Below are positions 10,206-19,600 of a DNA stretch of 42,007 nt, one piece after another; within the stretch, counting starts at the first letter, position 1; each line of letters starts with the position of its first letter. The notes below the pieces were generated by a model. The model saw nothing but the letters and a program-made list of their open reading frames with translations, ran no database searches and was not told the origin of the DNA. The DNA lies in NCBI GenBank assembly GCA_029558715.1, contig JAKQEA010000091.1, positions 1 through 42,007 on the forward strand, in the 5' to 3' direction. The position numbers and the translations under genes are program-made. This DNA comes from Bacteroidota bacterium. GTDB taxonomy: Bacteria; Bacteroidota; Bacteroidia; Chitinophagales; Chitinophagaceae.

Positions 10206-11408
10206 ATGGATAAAAGTTTTCCACTTACAGGATGGGGATCACTGGCCATACATGGCGGACACAAACAGGATCCGAATTATGCCCACCTGGTTCCGATCTA
10301 TGCCAGCAGCACTTATGTTTTTGATTCTGCTGAGCAGGGAATGAAACGGTTTGACAATAAAGAAGAGGGATACATATATAGTCGCTGGGGCAACCCGACC
10401 ATGACAGAAGCAGAAGATAAGATTGCAGCGCTGGAAACATTTGGATTGAATAAAGAAGCAAAAGGCATTCTGCATGCCTCGGGCATGGCTGCCATTTCCA
10501 CCCTCATGCTGTCTGCCTTAAAACCAGGAGATAAGCTCATCACTCATTTTTCATTATATGGCGGTACCGAAGAACTGGTATCAAAAATTCTTCCTTCATT
10601 CGGTATCACAGCCATTATTGCTGACCTCAGGGATCTGCAAAAAGCAGCAGACATCATTAAAGCTGATAAAGCCATTAAAATGATGTACCTCGAAACACCA
10701 GCCAATCCAACTATTCAATGTGTGGATATAGAAGAATTGAGTGCCCTGGCAAAGCAATATAACCTGGTGGTAGCTTGTGATAATACATTTGCCACCCCCT
10801 ACCTGCAACAACCATTCCGGTATGAAGTTGATTATATTGTTCACTCCACTACTAAATTCTTAAACGGACATGGTACTGCTATAGGAGGTATTTTACTTGG
10901 CAGAGACATTGAACAAATGAAAACAAGGATCACAAAAATTCACCGGACCCTTGGAGGCAATTCAAACAGCTTTGATGCCTTCTTACTGATACAGGGCATA
11001 AAAACTTTGGAAGTGAGAATGGAACGTCATTGTCACAATGCCATGGAAGTAGCTCATTACCTTGAAGCACATCCTGCAGTTGCCAAAGTAAACTATACAG
11101 GATTAAGCAATCATCCTGATCATTACACAGCCATGAAGCAAATGCGTCACCCGGGGGCTATGCTGAGCTTTGAATTAAGAGGAGGCTTGCAGGCGGGTAT
11201 TAACTTTATGAACAAATTAAAAATGTGTGTGCGGACAGTTTCATTAGGCACCTGCGATACTCTTCTCTCCCATCCGGCATCAATGACACACTACAGTGTA
11301 CCAAAAGAAGAGAAAGAAAAGTATGGCATCACAGATGGATTGATACGGATGAATGTGGGTATTGAAAATTTACAGGATATTATTACAGATCTCGAACAAG
11401 CATTATAA
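10206..11408 (+). CDS. Cys/Met metabolism PLP enzyme (cystathionine or methionine gamma-lyase-like)
   Basis: This is a 400-residue fold-type I PLP enzyme of the gamma-family. Lys217 in HSTTKFLNGHG is the Schiff-base lysine. SRWGNPT (about 59-65), the Tyr in SLYGG, and DNTFATPYLQQP (about 192-203) with its PLP-binding Asp are all present. The C-terminus (VSLGTCDTLLSHPASMTH) matches methionine gamma-lyases. However, the cysteine that follows Tyr-Gly in studied methionine gamma-lyases (YGC, Cys116 in Pseudomonas putida) is Gly120 here. The enzyme may therefore be a cystathionine gamma-lyase, a relaxed gamma-lyase or an O-acylhomoserine sulfhydrylase. Class is certain, substrate is not. The next gene begins 23 bases downstream and may share the transcript. 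Confidence 0.85.
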   Translation: MDKSFPLTGWGSLAIHGGHKQDPNYAHLVPIYASSTYVFDSAEQGMKRFDNKEEGYIYSRWGNPTMTEAEDKIAALETFGLNKEAKGILHASGMAAISTLMLSALKPGDKLITHFSLYGGTEELVSKILPSFGITAIIADLRDLQKAADIIKADKAIKMMYLETPANPTIQCVDIEELSALAKQYNLVVACDNTFATPYLQQPFRYEVDYIVHSTTKFLNGHGTAIGGILLGRDIEQMKTRITKIHRTLGGNSNSFDAFLLIQGIKTLEVRMERHCHNAMEVAHYLEAHPAVAKVNYTGLSNHPDHYTAMKQMRHPGAMLSFELRGGLQAGINFMNKLKMCVRTVSLGTCDTLLSHPASMTHYSVPKEEKEKYGITDGLIRMNVGIENLQDIITDLEQAL

Positions 11409-11431
11409 AGTACTATTAAAAACATACAGCA

Positions 11432-13249
11432 ATGAAACAGTTATTTTTATTTTTCGCCTTACTGCTCCTCAATAATTCTTTCGGACAAAAGAAACCAGTT
11501 AAACAGCCAGACCCCCTGGCAGGAATTGACACTGTTTTTGAAAGGATATTAAAAGACAGACAGGGGGCAGGCTTTGCGGTAGCGATTATTAAAAAGGATA
11601 AAATTATATATGCAAAGGGGTTTGGCTACCGTGATTATGAAAAGAAATTACCTGTTACTCCTAATACATTGTTTGCTATTGGTTCCTGTACAAAAGCCTT
11701 TACTTCTTCCTTACTGGGGCTATTGAATAAAGACAATAAACTGGACTACGACAAACCCGCAAGGAACTATTTGCCTGAATTAAAATTTTTCAATGATGAC
11801 CTGAACAACAAGGTTACCGTACGGGATATGATGTGCCACCGTACGGGGCTGCCAAGACATGATTATTCCTGGTATCTCTTTAATACCTCATCAAGAGATA
11901 GTTTACTGCAACGTATCCAATACCAGGAACCCACTGCTGCAATAAGAGAAACATGGCAATACAACAACTTCATGTTCCTTACACAGGGAATGATCGCTGA
12001 AAAACTAACCGGGCAATCCTGGGAAGCTAATATCAAGGAAAAAATATTCGCTCCGCTGGGAATGAAAACTTCAAATCTTTCTATTGCTGACCTTCAAAAA
12101 AGCAACGACGCCGCCCTGGGTTATACACTTTATAAAGACAGTGTGATCAAAAAACTTGACTACTATAATATTAATGCCATGGGACCGGCAGGCAGCATCA
12201 ATAGCAGTGTCAACGAAATGAGCAATTGGGTAATAACATGGATCAATGCTGGTAAATTCAATGGTAAAGAAGTGTTACCTCCAGCTTATACTAAAGCAGC
12301 AATGAGTTCCCAAATGATAATGTCTGGCGGACTGCCGGATAAAGAAATTCCGGATGCACATATTGCTAACTATGGTTTTGGCTGGATGATTGTTTCTTAC
12401 CGTGGCCATTACCGGGTAGAACATGGTGGCAATATTGACGGGTTTTCTGCCAGCACCACCATTTTCCCAACAGACAGTATTGGAATCGTTGTACTTGCCA
12501 ATCAAAATGGTTCGGCCATTCCGGGTATCGTCCGGAATACAATCGCAGATCGTTTATTGAACCTGAAACCCATTGACTGGAACGGAAGAGCCAATGAAGC
12601 ACAGAAAAAAGCAAAAGCAGCCGCTAAAGATGCTGAGAAAAGTTTAACCAGCAACAAAAAACAAGGTACAAAGCCCTCTCATGATAAGCAAAGTTATACC
12701 GGCCAGTTCAACCATCCGGGATATGGGACTTTTGAAGTAATAAACAGGAACGATTCACTGATCATGTTAACTCCGAATGGTGATGCATGGCTTCGTCACT
12801 ATCATTATGATGTATTCGAAGCTCTTCCCATAGATAAAACAGACGGTATTGATACCAGCAGTACAGAAAACCTGAAGATTCAATACCAGATGAATCCTGC
12901 CGGAGAAATCAATTCAGTATTAGTACCCCTGCAGGGAGGATTGAAGGATATTGAATTCACCAGGAAAGAAAAAGCAAAGGAATTAACCAAAGATGAACTG
13001 ACCAAATATACCGGCGACTATGAATTTGCTCCCGGAAACGGTGTTAAGTTTTATATCAAAGGAGATAAAACCTTATTTGCATTTCTTGAGGGGCAGCCTG
13101 AATATGAATTAGTTCCAGTTGATAAACATAAATTCAATTTAAAGATATTGAGCGGGTATAGTGTACAATTTGAGGAAAACGAAAAAGGAGAAATTATTTC
13201 GGCGAGCTTCATTCAACCTAATGGAACTTTTAAAGCAAAAAGGAAATAA
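11432..13249 (+). CDS. secreted serine beta-lactamase-family hydrolase with C-terminal DUF3471-like region
   Basis: This is a class C beta-lactamase/penicillin-binding-protein fold hydrolase exported by Sec. Residues 1-18 form a signal peptide (LFLFFALLLLNNSFG). The catalytic set is visible: Ser85-x-x-Lys88 in IGSCTKAF, Tyr177 in WQYNNF, and the KTG-equivalent His331-Gly-Gly in VEHGGNIDGFS. The catalytic domain runs to about residue 370. A Lys/Ala-rich linker (about 385-410) joins a beta-rich C-terminal region of about 190 residues resembling DUF3471, common in Bacteroidota paralogues. The 605-residue length is normal for this two-part arrangement. Relatives include esterases, D-aminopeptidases and peptidases, so antibiotic hydrolysis should not be assumed. 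Confidence 0.9.
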   Translation: MKQLFLFFALLLLNNSFGQKKPVKQPDPLAGIDTVFERILKDRQGAGFAVAIIKKDKIIYAKGFGYRDYEKKLPVTPNTLFAIGSCTKAFTSSLLGLLNKDNKLDYDKPARNYLPELKFFNDDLNNKVTVRDMMCHRTGLPRHDYSWYLFNTSSRDSLLQRIQYQEPTAAIRETWQYNNFMFLTQGMIAEKLTGQSWEANIKEKIFAPLGMKTSNLSIADLQKSNDAALGYTLYKDSVIKKLDYYNINAMGPAGSINSSVNEMSNWVITWINAGKFNGKEVLPPAYTKAAMSSQMIMSGGLPDKEIPDAHIANYGFGWMIVSYRGHYRVEHGGNIDGFSASTTIFPTDSIGIVVLANQNGSAIPGIVRNTIADRLLNLKPIDWNGRANEAQKKAKAAAKDAEKSLTSNKKQGTKPSHDKQSYTGQFNHPGYGTFEVINRNDSLIMLTPNGDAWLRHYHYDVFEALPIDKTDGIDTSSTENLKIQYQMNPAGEINSVLVPLQGGLKDIEFTRKEKAKELTKDELTKYTGDYEFAPGNGVKFYIKGDKTLFAFLEGQPEYELVPVDKHKFNLKILSGYSVQFEENEKGEIISASFIQPNGTFKAKRK

Positions 13250-13253
13250 CAGT

Positions 13254-13724
13254 ATGAGCATCCAAGTCAGGAGGGCTGTTAAAAAAGATTGTCCCAGATT
13301 ACTGGAATTGATAAAAGAACTGGCCTTATATGAAAAGGCTCCGCAAGAAGTAACTGTAACGGCAGAGCATTTTGAAGAAAGCGGGTTTGGCAGCAACCCG
13401 GTTTGGTGGGCATTTGTAGCAGAGGCTCCCCCTCCTGAAGGAGAGGATCGGGGTGAGGTTCTAGGCTTTGCATTATACTATATACGCTACTCCACCTGGA
13501 AAGGGCAGGCTATGTACCTTGAAGATATTTTAGTGACTGAAGCAGCGAGGGGAAAAGGTATTGGCAAACTTTTATTAGATCGCCTGATTGTGGAAGCTAA
13601 AGAGAAAGGGTTTAAGCGAATTGTATGGCAAGTACTTGAATGGAATGAACCGGCTATTAATTTTTATAAAAAATATAATGCCGACTTTGATGCTGAGTGG
13701 GTCAATTGTTCTATCTATGTTTAA
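13254..13724 (+). CDS. GNAT family N-acetyltransferase
   Basis: This is a 156-residue acetyl-CoA-dependent N-acetyltransferase resembling diamine/spermidine acetyltransferases. The acetyl-CoA loop is ARGKGIGKLLLDRL, preceded by the beta-strand MYLEDILVTE. The C-terminal NFYKKYNADFDAEW motif is typical. I choose the ATG at 13254, 4 bases after the preceding stop, because it gives the family N-terminus (MSIQVRRAVKKDCPRLLELI). A longer frame to 13161 would overlap the previous gene. Residues 58-70 (APPPEGEDRGEVL) replace a short beta-turn and are encoded by a palindromic DNA repeat. The last four bases overlap the convergent response regulator. The substrate is unknown. Confidence 0.88.
   Translation: MSIQVRRAVKKDCPRLLELIKELALYEKAPQEVTVTAEHFEESGFGSNPVWWAFVAEAPPPEGEDRGEVLGFALYYIRYSTWKGQAMYLEDILVTEAARGKGIGKLLLDRLIVEAKEKGFKRIVWQVLEWNEPAINFYKKYNADFDAEWVNCSIYV
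13426..13457. repeat. palindromic repeat embedded in the acetyltransferase gene
   Basis: CTCCT (13432-13436) and AGGAG (13439-13443) form a perfect inner stem. The outer arms CTCCCC and GGGGTGAG pair with a one-base bulge. Short elements of this look (CTCACCCC...CTCCTT...GGAG) are, from memory, dispersed between genes in many bacterial genomes. Here it lies in frame inside the gene and encodes roughly APPPEGEDRGE. There is only one copy in the window. Confidence 0.5.
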
Positions 13725-14395
13725 TGATTGAACCATTTTTGCTGATGTGCCAAACTGATGACTTCTGCTTTTGATTGTACATGCAGTTTCTCATAAACAT
13801 TGGCAATATGTTTACGTACAGTCAGCACACTGATATTAAGTTCTGCAGCCGTCCTTTTAGCATCCCATCCATTCACCATATGCCTTAGTATTTCTTCTTC
13901 TCTTGTTGTGATCATTTCAGGTAAGGGGTTTTTATCCGCAGCTGATGAGTCTATAGAAGAGCGGCTCATCAGTTGCAGTGCTTTTCTCGCAATCGCAGGA
14001 CTCATCGGGGCGCCACCGTATTCAAGTACATTCATTACAGCTTCCTGCAAAACACCTGCTGGTTCGTGTTTTAATAAATAACCTGAGGCCCCCGATTTAA
14101 TGGCTTCAAATATTTTTTCATCATCATCAAATACTGTTAATACAATGAAATGAATAGACGGATATAATGATTTAGCGAGCCTGATCGTTTCAATTCCATC
14201 CAGTTGCGGCATTTCCAGGTCCATAAATATCACCTGTGGTATTTTAGCCTGGGGCAGGCCTTTTAATTGCTCCAGGCAATCATGCCCGTTGGTTGCCACA
14301 AAAACCACCTGCATATTTCCCAGTACCTGTATCTTCTGGAGAAAGGTATTTCTGTTGATGCTGTTATCTTCTGTCAAGGCTACTGTAAAATTCAT
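13721..14395 (-). CDS. NarL/LuxR-family response regulator
   Basis: This is a 224-residue DNA-binding response regulator. The receiver domain (1-120) has the acidic pair in TEDN, the phosphoacceptor Asp in FMDLEMPQLDG, the switch Thr in IVLTVFDDD and Lys in YLLKHEP. A linker leads to a LuxR helix-turn-helix (about 158-224) with TTREEEILRHMVNG and ISVLTVRKHIANVYEKL. It lies 41 bases downstream of the histidine kinase on the same strand, so the two form a cognate pair. The targets are unknown. The nearest candidate is the divergent CARDB-RHS pair beyond the kinase. Confidence 0.93.
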   Translation of the reverse strand: MNFTVALTEDNSINRNTFLQKIQVLGNMQVVFVATNGHDCLEQLKGLPQAKIPQVIFMDLEMPQLDGIETIRLAKSLYPSIHFIVLTVFDDDEKIFEAIKSGASGYLLKHEPAGVLQEAVMNVLEYGGAPMSPAIARKALQLMSRSSIDSSAADKNPLPEMITTREEEILRHMVNGWDAKRTAAELNISVLTVRKHIANVYEKLHVQSKAEVISLAHQQKWFNH

Positions 14396-14436
14396 ATGCT
14401 TATAAAATTAGAGATGTGTGGCTCAGCAAAAAATAA

Positions 14437-16404
14437 TCAATTTGTAGTAGGTGAAACTTTCATAACAGTTCCCCCACTCCCGGCTTTTTTCCAGCTAATG
14501 TTCCATCCTGCCTCCTTGCTTCTTTCTTTCATATTGGTCAACCCATTTCCGGCAGACAGGCTTTGCAAATAATCAATACCGATGCCGTCATCTGTTACAG
14601 TCACTTCCCAGTTATTGTCGGCAATAATATTTACAATAACATTTTTTCCTTTGCTGTGCTTTAATGAATTGTTTACCGCCTCCTGTAATATCCTGTATAA
14701 ATGAAAAGCCTGCGAAGAAGGGAGCTGGTGATCTTTCCCGATGCTTTCTATCACTTCGATGTTTATATCAGGATAACTTTTATGAATCCGGCTTACAAAC
14801 ACTTTTAACCTGTCACTGATAGCTGTCAGCGATAAAGCTTCTTTCTTCAATACCCAAATAGTATCGTTCAACTCTGAAATGATGGCCGTAGAGTTGTTTT
14901 TTATTTCCCTGAAGGCATTATTACTGGCTGAATCTGCCCCGGAAAGCTGGATATAATTCACATTAGAGGAAAGGGATGCAGCATAAGCACCCAGGTTATC
15001 ATGTAAATCAGCCGCAATCCTTACCCGCTCATTTTCCTCAGCAGCTTTTACTGCATTAGCCGCATTTCTCTTTTCTTCAGCCAATGCAAGTTCCATTTTC
15101 AACTGTTGCCTGCGCCGGTAATCCCTGAAAATAAAATAAGCAGTAAGAAGTGCCACTGCCAGCAATCCCAATGATCCATACATGAAAAAATTCTTTCGCT
15201 GCAATCCATATTTCTGCTGCAGAATAGTATTTTCTTTTTTCTGCACTTCATACTTTGCTTCAGCATCAGCAATAGCCTGTGCTGAATTGGCTTCATAAAA
15301 TGAATCCTTTGCTGCTATAAGCTGTTCCAGTGTTTCCTGATACTCAGGATACATCCCGGCCTGTTTATAATATTTTGACAAAGCCTGGAAATAAGCTAAT
15401 CGCATCTTGGGGTCGTTAGTAAAAGTAGCAGACTCTTTTGCTGCCGTATCATAAACATTTCCTGTTTGCAGCTGTTTCCTGCAAAAAGCAATGGCTTTAT
15501 CCAACTGACCCGTATTCGCATAAAAATCTGCCAGTTGCAGATTATCATCTACAAAAAAACCACCCCCGCTGGTTAAGTTTCTAATATTAATCATTTCCTT
15601 TAATGATGCTTCAGCTTCATCCAGCTTACCCTTTTTGGTCATGACGCTGGTTTGCACCCGCAGAGCAGTAGCCAGGTAATTAAGGTTTTCAAGTTTTCTG
15701 CAGATTGGCATCGCTCTCTGAATGTAATAAAATGCAGAATCTGTTTTCCCTATACGGTCATAAGCATTTGCTGCATTTACATAAACAGCCGCTAGTACAG
15801 GATTATATTTTGAGCCGGCTGCAGAAAAAGTAATCGCTTTTTGAATCCATTTCAATGCTTCTTCCGGCTCACCCCTCGCTATGGCAATGGAACCAACTGT
15901 ATTCATAATACCACCCATATTTAATGTGTCCTTATATTTTTCAGCCTCACCAAGTAAGGGGAAAAATATAGCCAGGGCTTTTTCGAAATCAGATTTGCTG
16001 CCAAGGCACATTGCCTTTTGCCGGGTCAACTTAAAATAAATATCCCTTGTAGACGGATCTGTTATGGAATTCAGCGGAATTTGGGGTTCAATAAAAGCCA
16101 GTGCACTATCCACCCAGCCCCATTGCATATATGCATTAGCCAAAGCCAGTGCCGAAAGGCTAACCTGTCTTTTATTCTTTTGCACTGCTGCTAAATCCCT
16201 TGCCTCGATTGCGTATGCATATAATGTATCCCTGTTCAGACTTTGATATTCATCGCACAAAGAAAGTAGTATACCCAGGCGGTTGCTTTCATCTTTGGTT
16301 ACCCAAAGTTTCTTTCTCAGGCTATCTATTGTCCGGGTCTGCGAATTAACAAAGACCGGGAAGAGAGTAATAATCAGGATAATATGATACTTTCTATAAC
16401 TCAT
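14437..16404 (-). CDS. TPR-containing sensor histidine kinase (NarL partner)
   Basis: This is a 655-residue membrane sensor kinase. A signal peptide (MSYRKYHIILIITLFPVFVNSQ) exports a periplasmic region of TPR-like helical repeats (about 35-375). A single membrane helix follows (about 402-424, FFMYGSLGLLAVALLTAYFIF), then a short coiled coil, a HisKA_3 domain with phospho-His468 in IAADLHDNLGA, and a HATPase_c domain with the N-box LQEAVNNSLKHS and the G-boxes DDGIGID and GNGLTNMKER. I use the ATG at 16404. The frame is open to 16524 but the extra 40 residues would put a second hydrophobic stretch before the signal peptide. TPR sensors usually sense through protein contacts. It is divergent from the CARDB gene across 205 bases. 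Confidence 0.92.
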   Translation of the reverse strand: MSYRKYHIILIITLFPVFVNSQTRTIDSLRKKLWVTKDESNRLGILLSLCDEYQSLNRDTLYAYAIEARDLAAVQKNKRQVSLSALALANAYMQWGWVDSALAFIEPQIPLNSITDPSTRDIYFKLTRQKAMCLGSKSDFEKALAIFFPLLGEAEKYKDTLNMGGIMNTVGSIAIARGEPEEALKWIQKAITFSAAGSKYNPVLAAVYVNAANAYDRIGKTDSAFYYIQRAMPICRKLENLNYLATALRVQTSVMTKKGKLDEAEASLKEMINIRNLTSGGGFFVDDNLQLADFYANTGQLDKAIAFCRKQLQTGNVYDTAAKESATFTNDPKMRLAYFQALSKYYKQAGMYPEYQETLEQLIAAKDSFYEANSAQAIADAEAKYEVQKKENTILQQKYGLQRKNFFMYGSLGLLAVALLTAYFIFRDYRRRQQLKMELALAEEKRNAANAVKAAEENERVRIAADLHDNLGAYAASLSSNVNYIQLSGADSASNNAFREIKNNSTAIISELNDTIWVLKKEALSLTAISDRLKVFVSRIHKSYPDINIEVIESIGKDHQLPSSQAFHLYRILQEAVNNSLKHSKGKNVIVNIIADNNWEVTVTDDGIGIDYLQSLSAGNGLTNMKERSKEAGWNISWKKAGSGGTVMKVSPTTN

Positions 16405-16565
16405 CGAGGTTGCAGACCTAAAAATAAAATAAACCGGGACTATAAAAAGGAGCCTACTACAAATTAAGTATTTTCTGCTACCCCGGTAAATACAATTTTT
16501 ATAGTGTCGAAATCCATCCTTCAATAACCACCCGTCTCCTCATTTTGATTTATAAACTATTGAGT

Positions 16566-16586
16566 TATCCTGCTAACCGCAGGATA
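16566..16586. promoter_or_regulatory. perfect 8-5-8 palindrome upstream of the CARDB gene
   Basis: TATCCTGC (16566-16573) and GCAGGATA (16579-16586) are exact inverted repeats around TAACC. The right arm ends 23 bases before the CARDB ATG, in the 205-base region divergent from the sensor kinase. It could be an operator for a dimeric regulator such as the adjacent NarL-type protein, or a small hairpin in the CARDB leader. Its symmetry is seen; the role is inference. Confidence 0.45.
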
Positions 16587-16609
16587 TCATGACACTAAAA
16601 AACTGACTG

Positions 16610-19600
16610 ATGACAAGATTTATTTACCTCTTCCTGTTACTGGTAGCAGTAAACCCATTGACTGTCATTGCACAAAGAAACCCTGCTCAGAAAGTGAATA
16701 TATCAGCACTTGAAAATAAAATAGTAATTCCCCAGTGGGCCAGCTCAACTGCAAACAACTTTGGCAATACTCCGGTACAGCACCGGATAGAAGCGACTTG
16801 TGATACTATCCTGCTTACCCGTCAATCACAGATAGATAGTTTCAAGATACTATATCCCGGATGTACATCTGTTCAGCTATTAGAAGTTAACGGGCAGGGT
16901 GCCAGTCCGGCCATTACACAACTCGATTCGCTTAATGAAATTGTGAGTATATCACAAAACTTAAAAATTTCTCATACTTCCATTACTTCTCTTGCTGCCT
17001 TATCAGCTCTTGTTTCATTAGGCGATACCCTGGAACTGCAATATAATTTTCTGCAAACAAGTATAGGACTGAACAACCTGATCAGCCTGGGAGATGTGAT
17101 CATTAATAAACTCCCTGCGTTAAACAGCATTGCGGGGTTAAGTAATACTATCGATACCATAGGTGGTGTTTTAATTGACAGCACTTCACTAACAAGCCTG
17201 AACGGCCTTGGAACTGTAGTACACATGAATGGTTATCTTGATTTACGCCATTCCCCTATTGTAAGTTTAAGTAGTTTAACAAACCTTAGATCTATCAATG
17301 GTTATTTGCGTTTTGAATTTCTTCCCTCCCTTACATCTATCGGGCTGACTGATCTCGAATCTGTATACGGTTTTTTGTTTTCCGGCCTTGATAATCTTAC
17401 TTCGCTCACTGGCTTAAGTGATAATCTCACTACCACCAATCTTGGAACGATATGGATGATCAACACTGGTTTAACATCGCTGGCAGGATTAAATAATGTT
17501 ACGGGCTGCTCAAACTTTTATTTTTGGTTAAACCCCAATCTTACTACACTCAACGGGTTTAACCAGGTTTCGGGAGATGTTCCGGGCGGAATTTCTTTAT
17601 GGGCAAACGATGCACTTACTGATATAAGTGCTTTAAGCAATATTACCTCCATAAGCAATGGTGATCTTGATTTTCATGGCAATAACCAGCTTTCAAACCT
17701 CGCCGGTCTGGGCAATATCGTTACGATTGGCAGGCGTTTACGGATATATGAAAATCCAATAATTACTTCTCTGGCATTTCTTAATAACAGCCTGGATATA
17801 CAGGATAACAATACCGAAGGCATTCAAATTGAAAACAATCCCCAATTATCTGTATGTTCCTTTGATCCGGTATGTAACTATCTTAATAACGGAGGTTTTG
17901 GTGTTGTACAAAACAATGCACCGGGCTGTACAAGCATAGCTGAAATACAGGCAGGTTGCGGACCGGGTTGTACAAGCGGCGTATTAAAAACATGGACAGG
18001 CACCAACGGAACTGACTGGAATGATCCGGATAACTGGAGCCCTATCGGGGTTCCGGGAAATTGTGACAAAGTTTATATACCATCCGGGGTTCCTGACAAT
18101 CCAGAAGCAAACGGTAGTCTTTCCACAGGTGGTTTAATTATGGAAAGCGGTAGTTCTCTTGAAATGAACGGGTATAATCTTGTTTGCAAAGACACTGTGT
18201 ATATTGATGATGGCGATATATATAACGCTAATTCCATTCAATTCAATAAAATCAATGATCCATATATTTTTGATGCCAGTATCCAGGCTAATTCTACGAT
18301 TACTATTGACAAATATTTTGGCAGCCTGTACTTTGCTTATAATACGTTTAGCGGAAATGTTGTTTTAATTGATAGTATCGACAGATCCGGGCTTGCTGAA
18401 ATAAGCAGTAATCAATTCAATAATGACCTTACCATTTTTGGCACCAGCCAGGTACCCGGTGCCAATACCTTTGTTTCAAGTTCAGGTGATGATTATATTT
18501 CAGGATCGTTTGGCGTTGCTTATACATCAATTGCCAATCTTAGTGCAGGAACAGGCGGCACCCTGCATATTGGCGGAGATCTTAACCTGAATACTAATGT
18601 TAATCCATCATTGATTAACCTGAACAGTGTGAATTTCAACGGTGGTAGTAACTCACATATTCGTCAGTTTGGTACAGTGCCTGTTTCGTTTAATAATCTG
18701 TACACCGATAAATTCTCAAAAGCGCAACTGATTATACCAGAACATGATATTTTCTTGCGGGGTACAGCATGCCTTAGTGGCGGCCTGATTAAAACCAGTC
18801 CAACTGCATTGCTCATTGCAGAAGATAATGCATCCATTAACTGTCATAGTTCAGAAAGCTGGGTATGGGGGCCGCTTAAAAAAATTGGTGATGATCAATT
18901 TACGTTTGCAGTGGGTGATAGCCTGAAAAAAGCGTTATTAACATTAGCCACAGCCCCAGCACAAGTAAACGATGCGTTTACAGCACAATATTTTCAGGTT
19001 AATCCCTCTGCTGCAGGATATGATACATCACTGCATGCAGCTTCACTTACCGCTGTATCCGGTAAAGAATACTGGATACTGAACAGGGATAACGGAACCA
19101 GCAATGTGAAAGTAAATCTTCAATATGACAGTACCCGCAGTCAGCAGATTTCTTCTATTTATAGTTTGCGTACCAGCAGCTGGAATGGCAGCCAGTGGAT
19201 TAATAACGGCGCCTTTACTGTAAGCGGAAATCTGCATGAAGCCTATGTAGTATCGCAGGATACTCTTTCCTCTTTTGGCCCCATCACATTAGGTTATGTA
19301 ATACCACCCCGTATTCCGGTAATCACTATAACCAGTATGGATTCAGTAGTATGTCGCGGTTCTTCTTTCAAAGTACATTATACCGTGGATACCCTGATGT
19401 TCCCTGCTAATACATTTACTGCTCAGTTATCTGATAGCGCTGGTTCGTTTAACAATTCGCTGAATATCGGCTACCTGATAAGTACAACTAACTCAGATAG
19501 TATTGTGGCATTTATTCCTGCTAACACAGTTCTGTCATCAGCTTATCGTGTAAGAGTAACCGGTACGGCTCCTCCTGATACCAGTATCAATACAAAACCT

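Noticed and set aside
11432-13249. Antibiotic resistance beta-lactamase
   Set aside because: The fold and motifs match the broad serine hydrolase family, but the C-terminal extension and the HGG motif are typical of peptidase or esterase relatives.
13386-13404. CGGGTT/AACCCG inverted repeat in the acetyltransferase gene
   Set aside because: Six bases only, in normal coding sequence with conserved residues, so likely chance.
16405-16524. Longer N-terminus of the sensor kinase
   Set aside because: It would put 40 residues with a hydrophobic run in front of a normal signal peptide. The ATG at 16404 is more natural.
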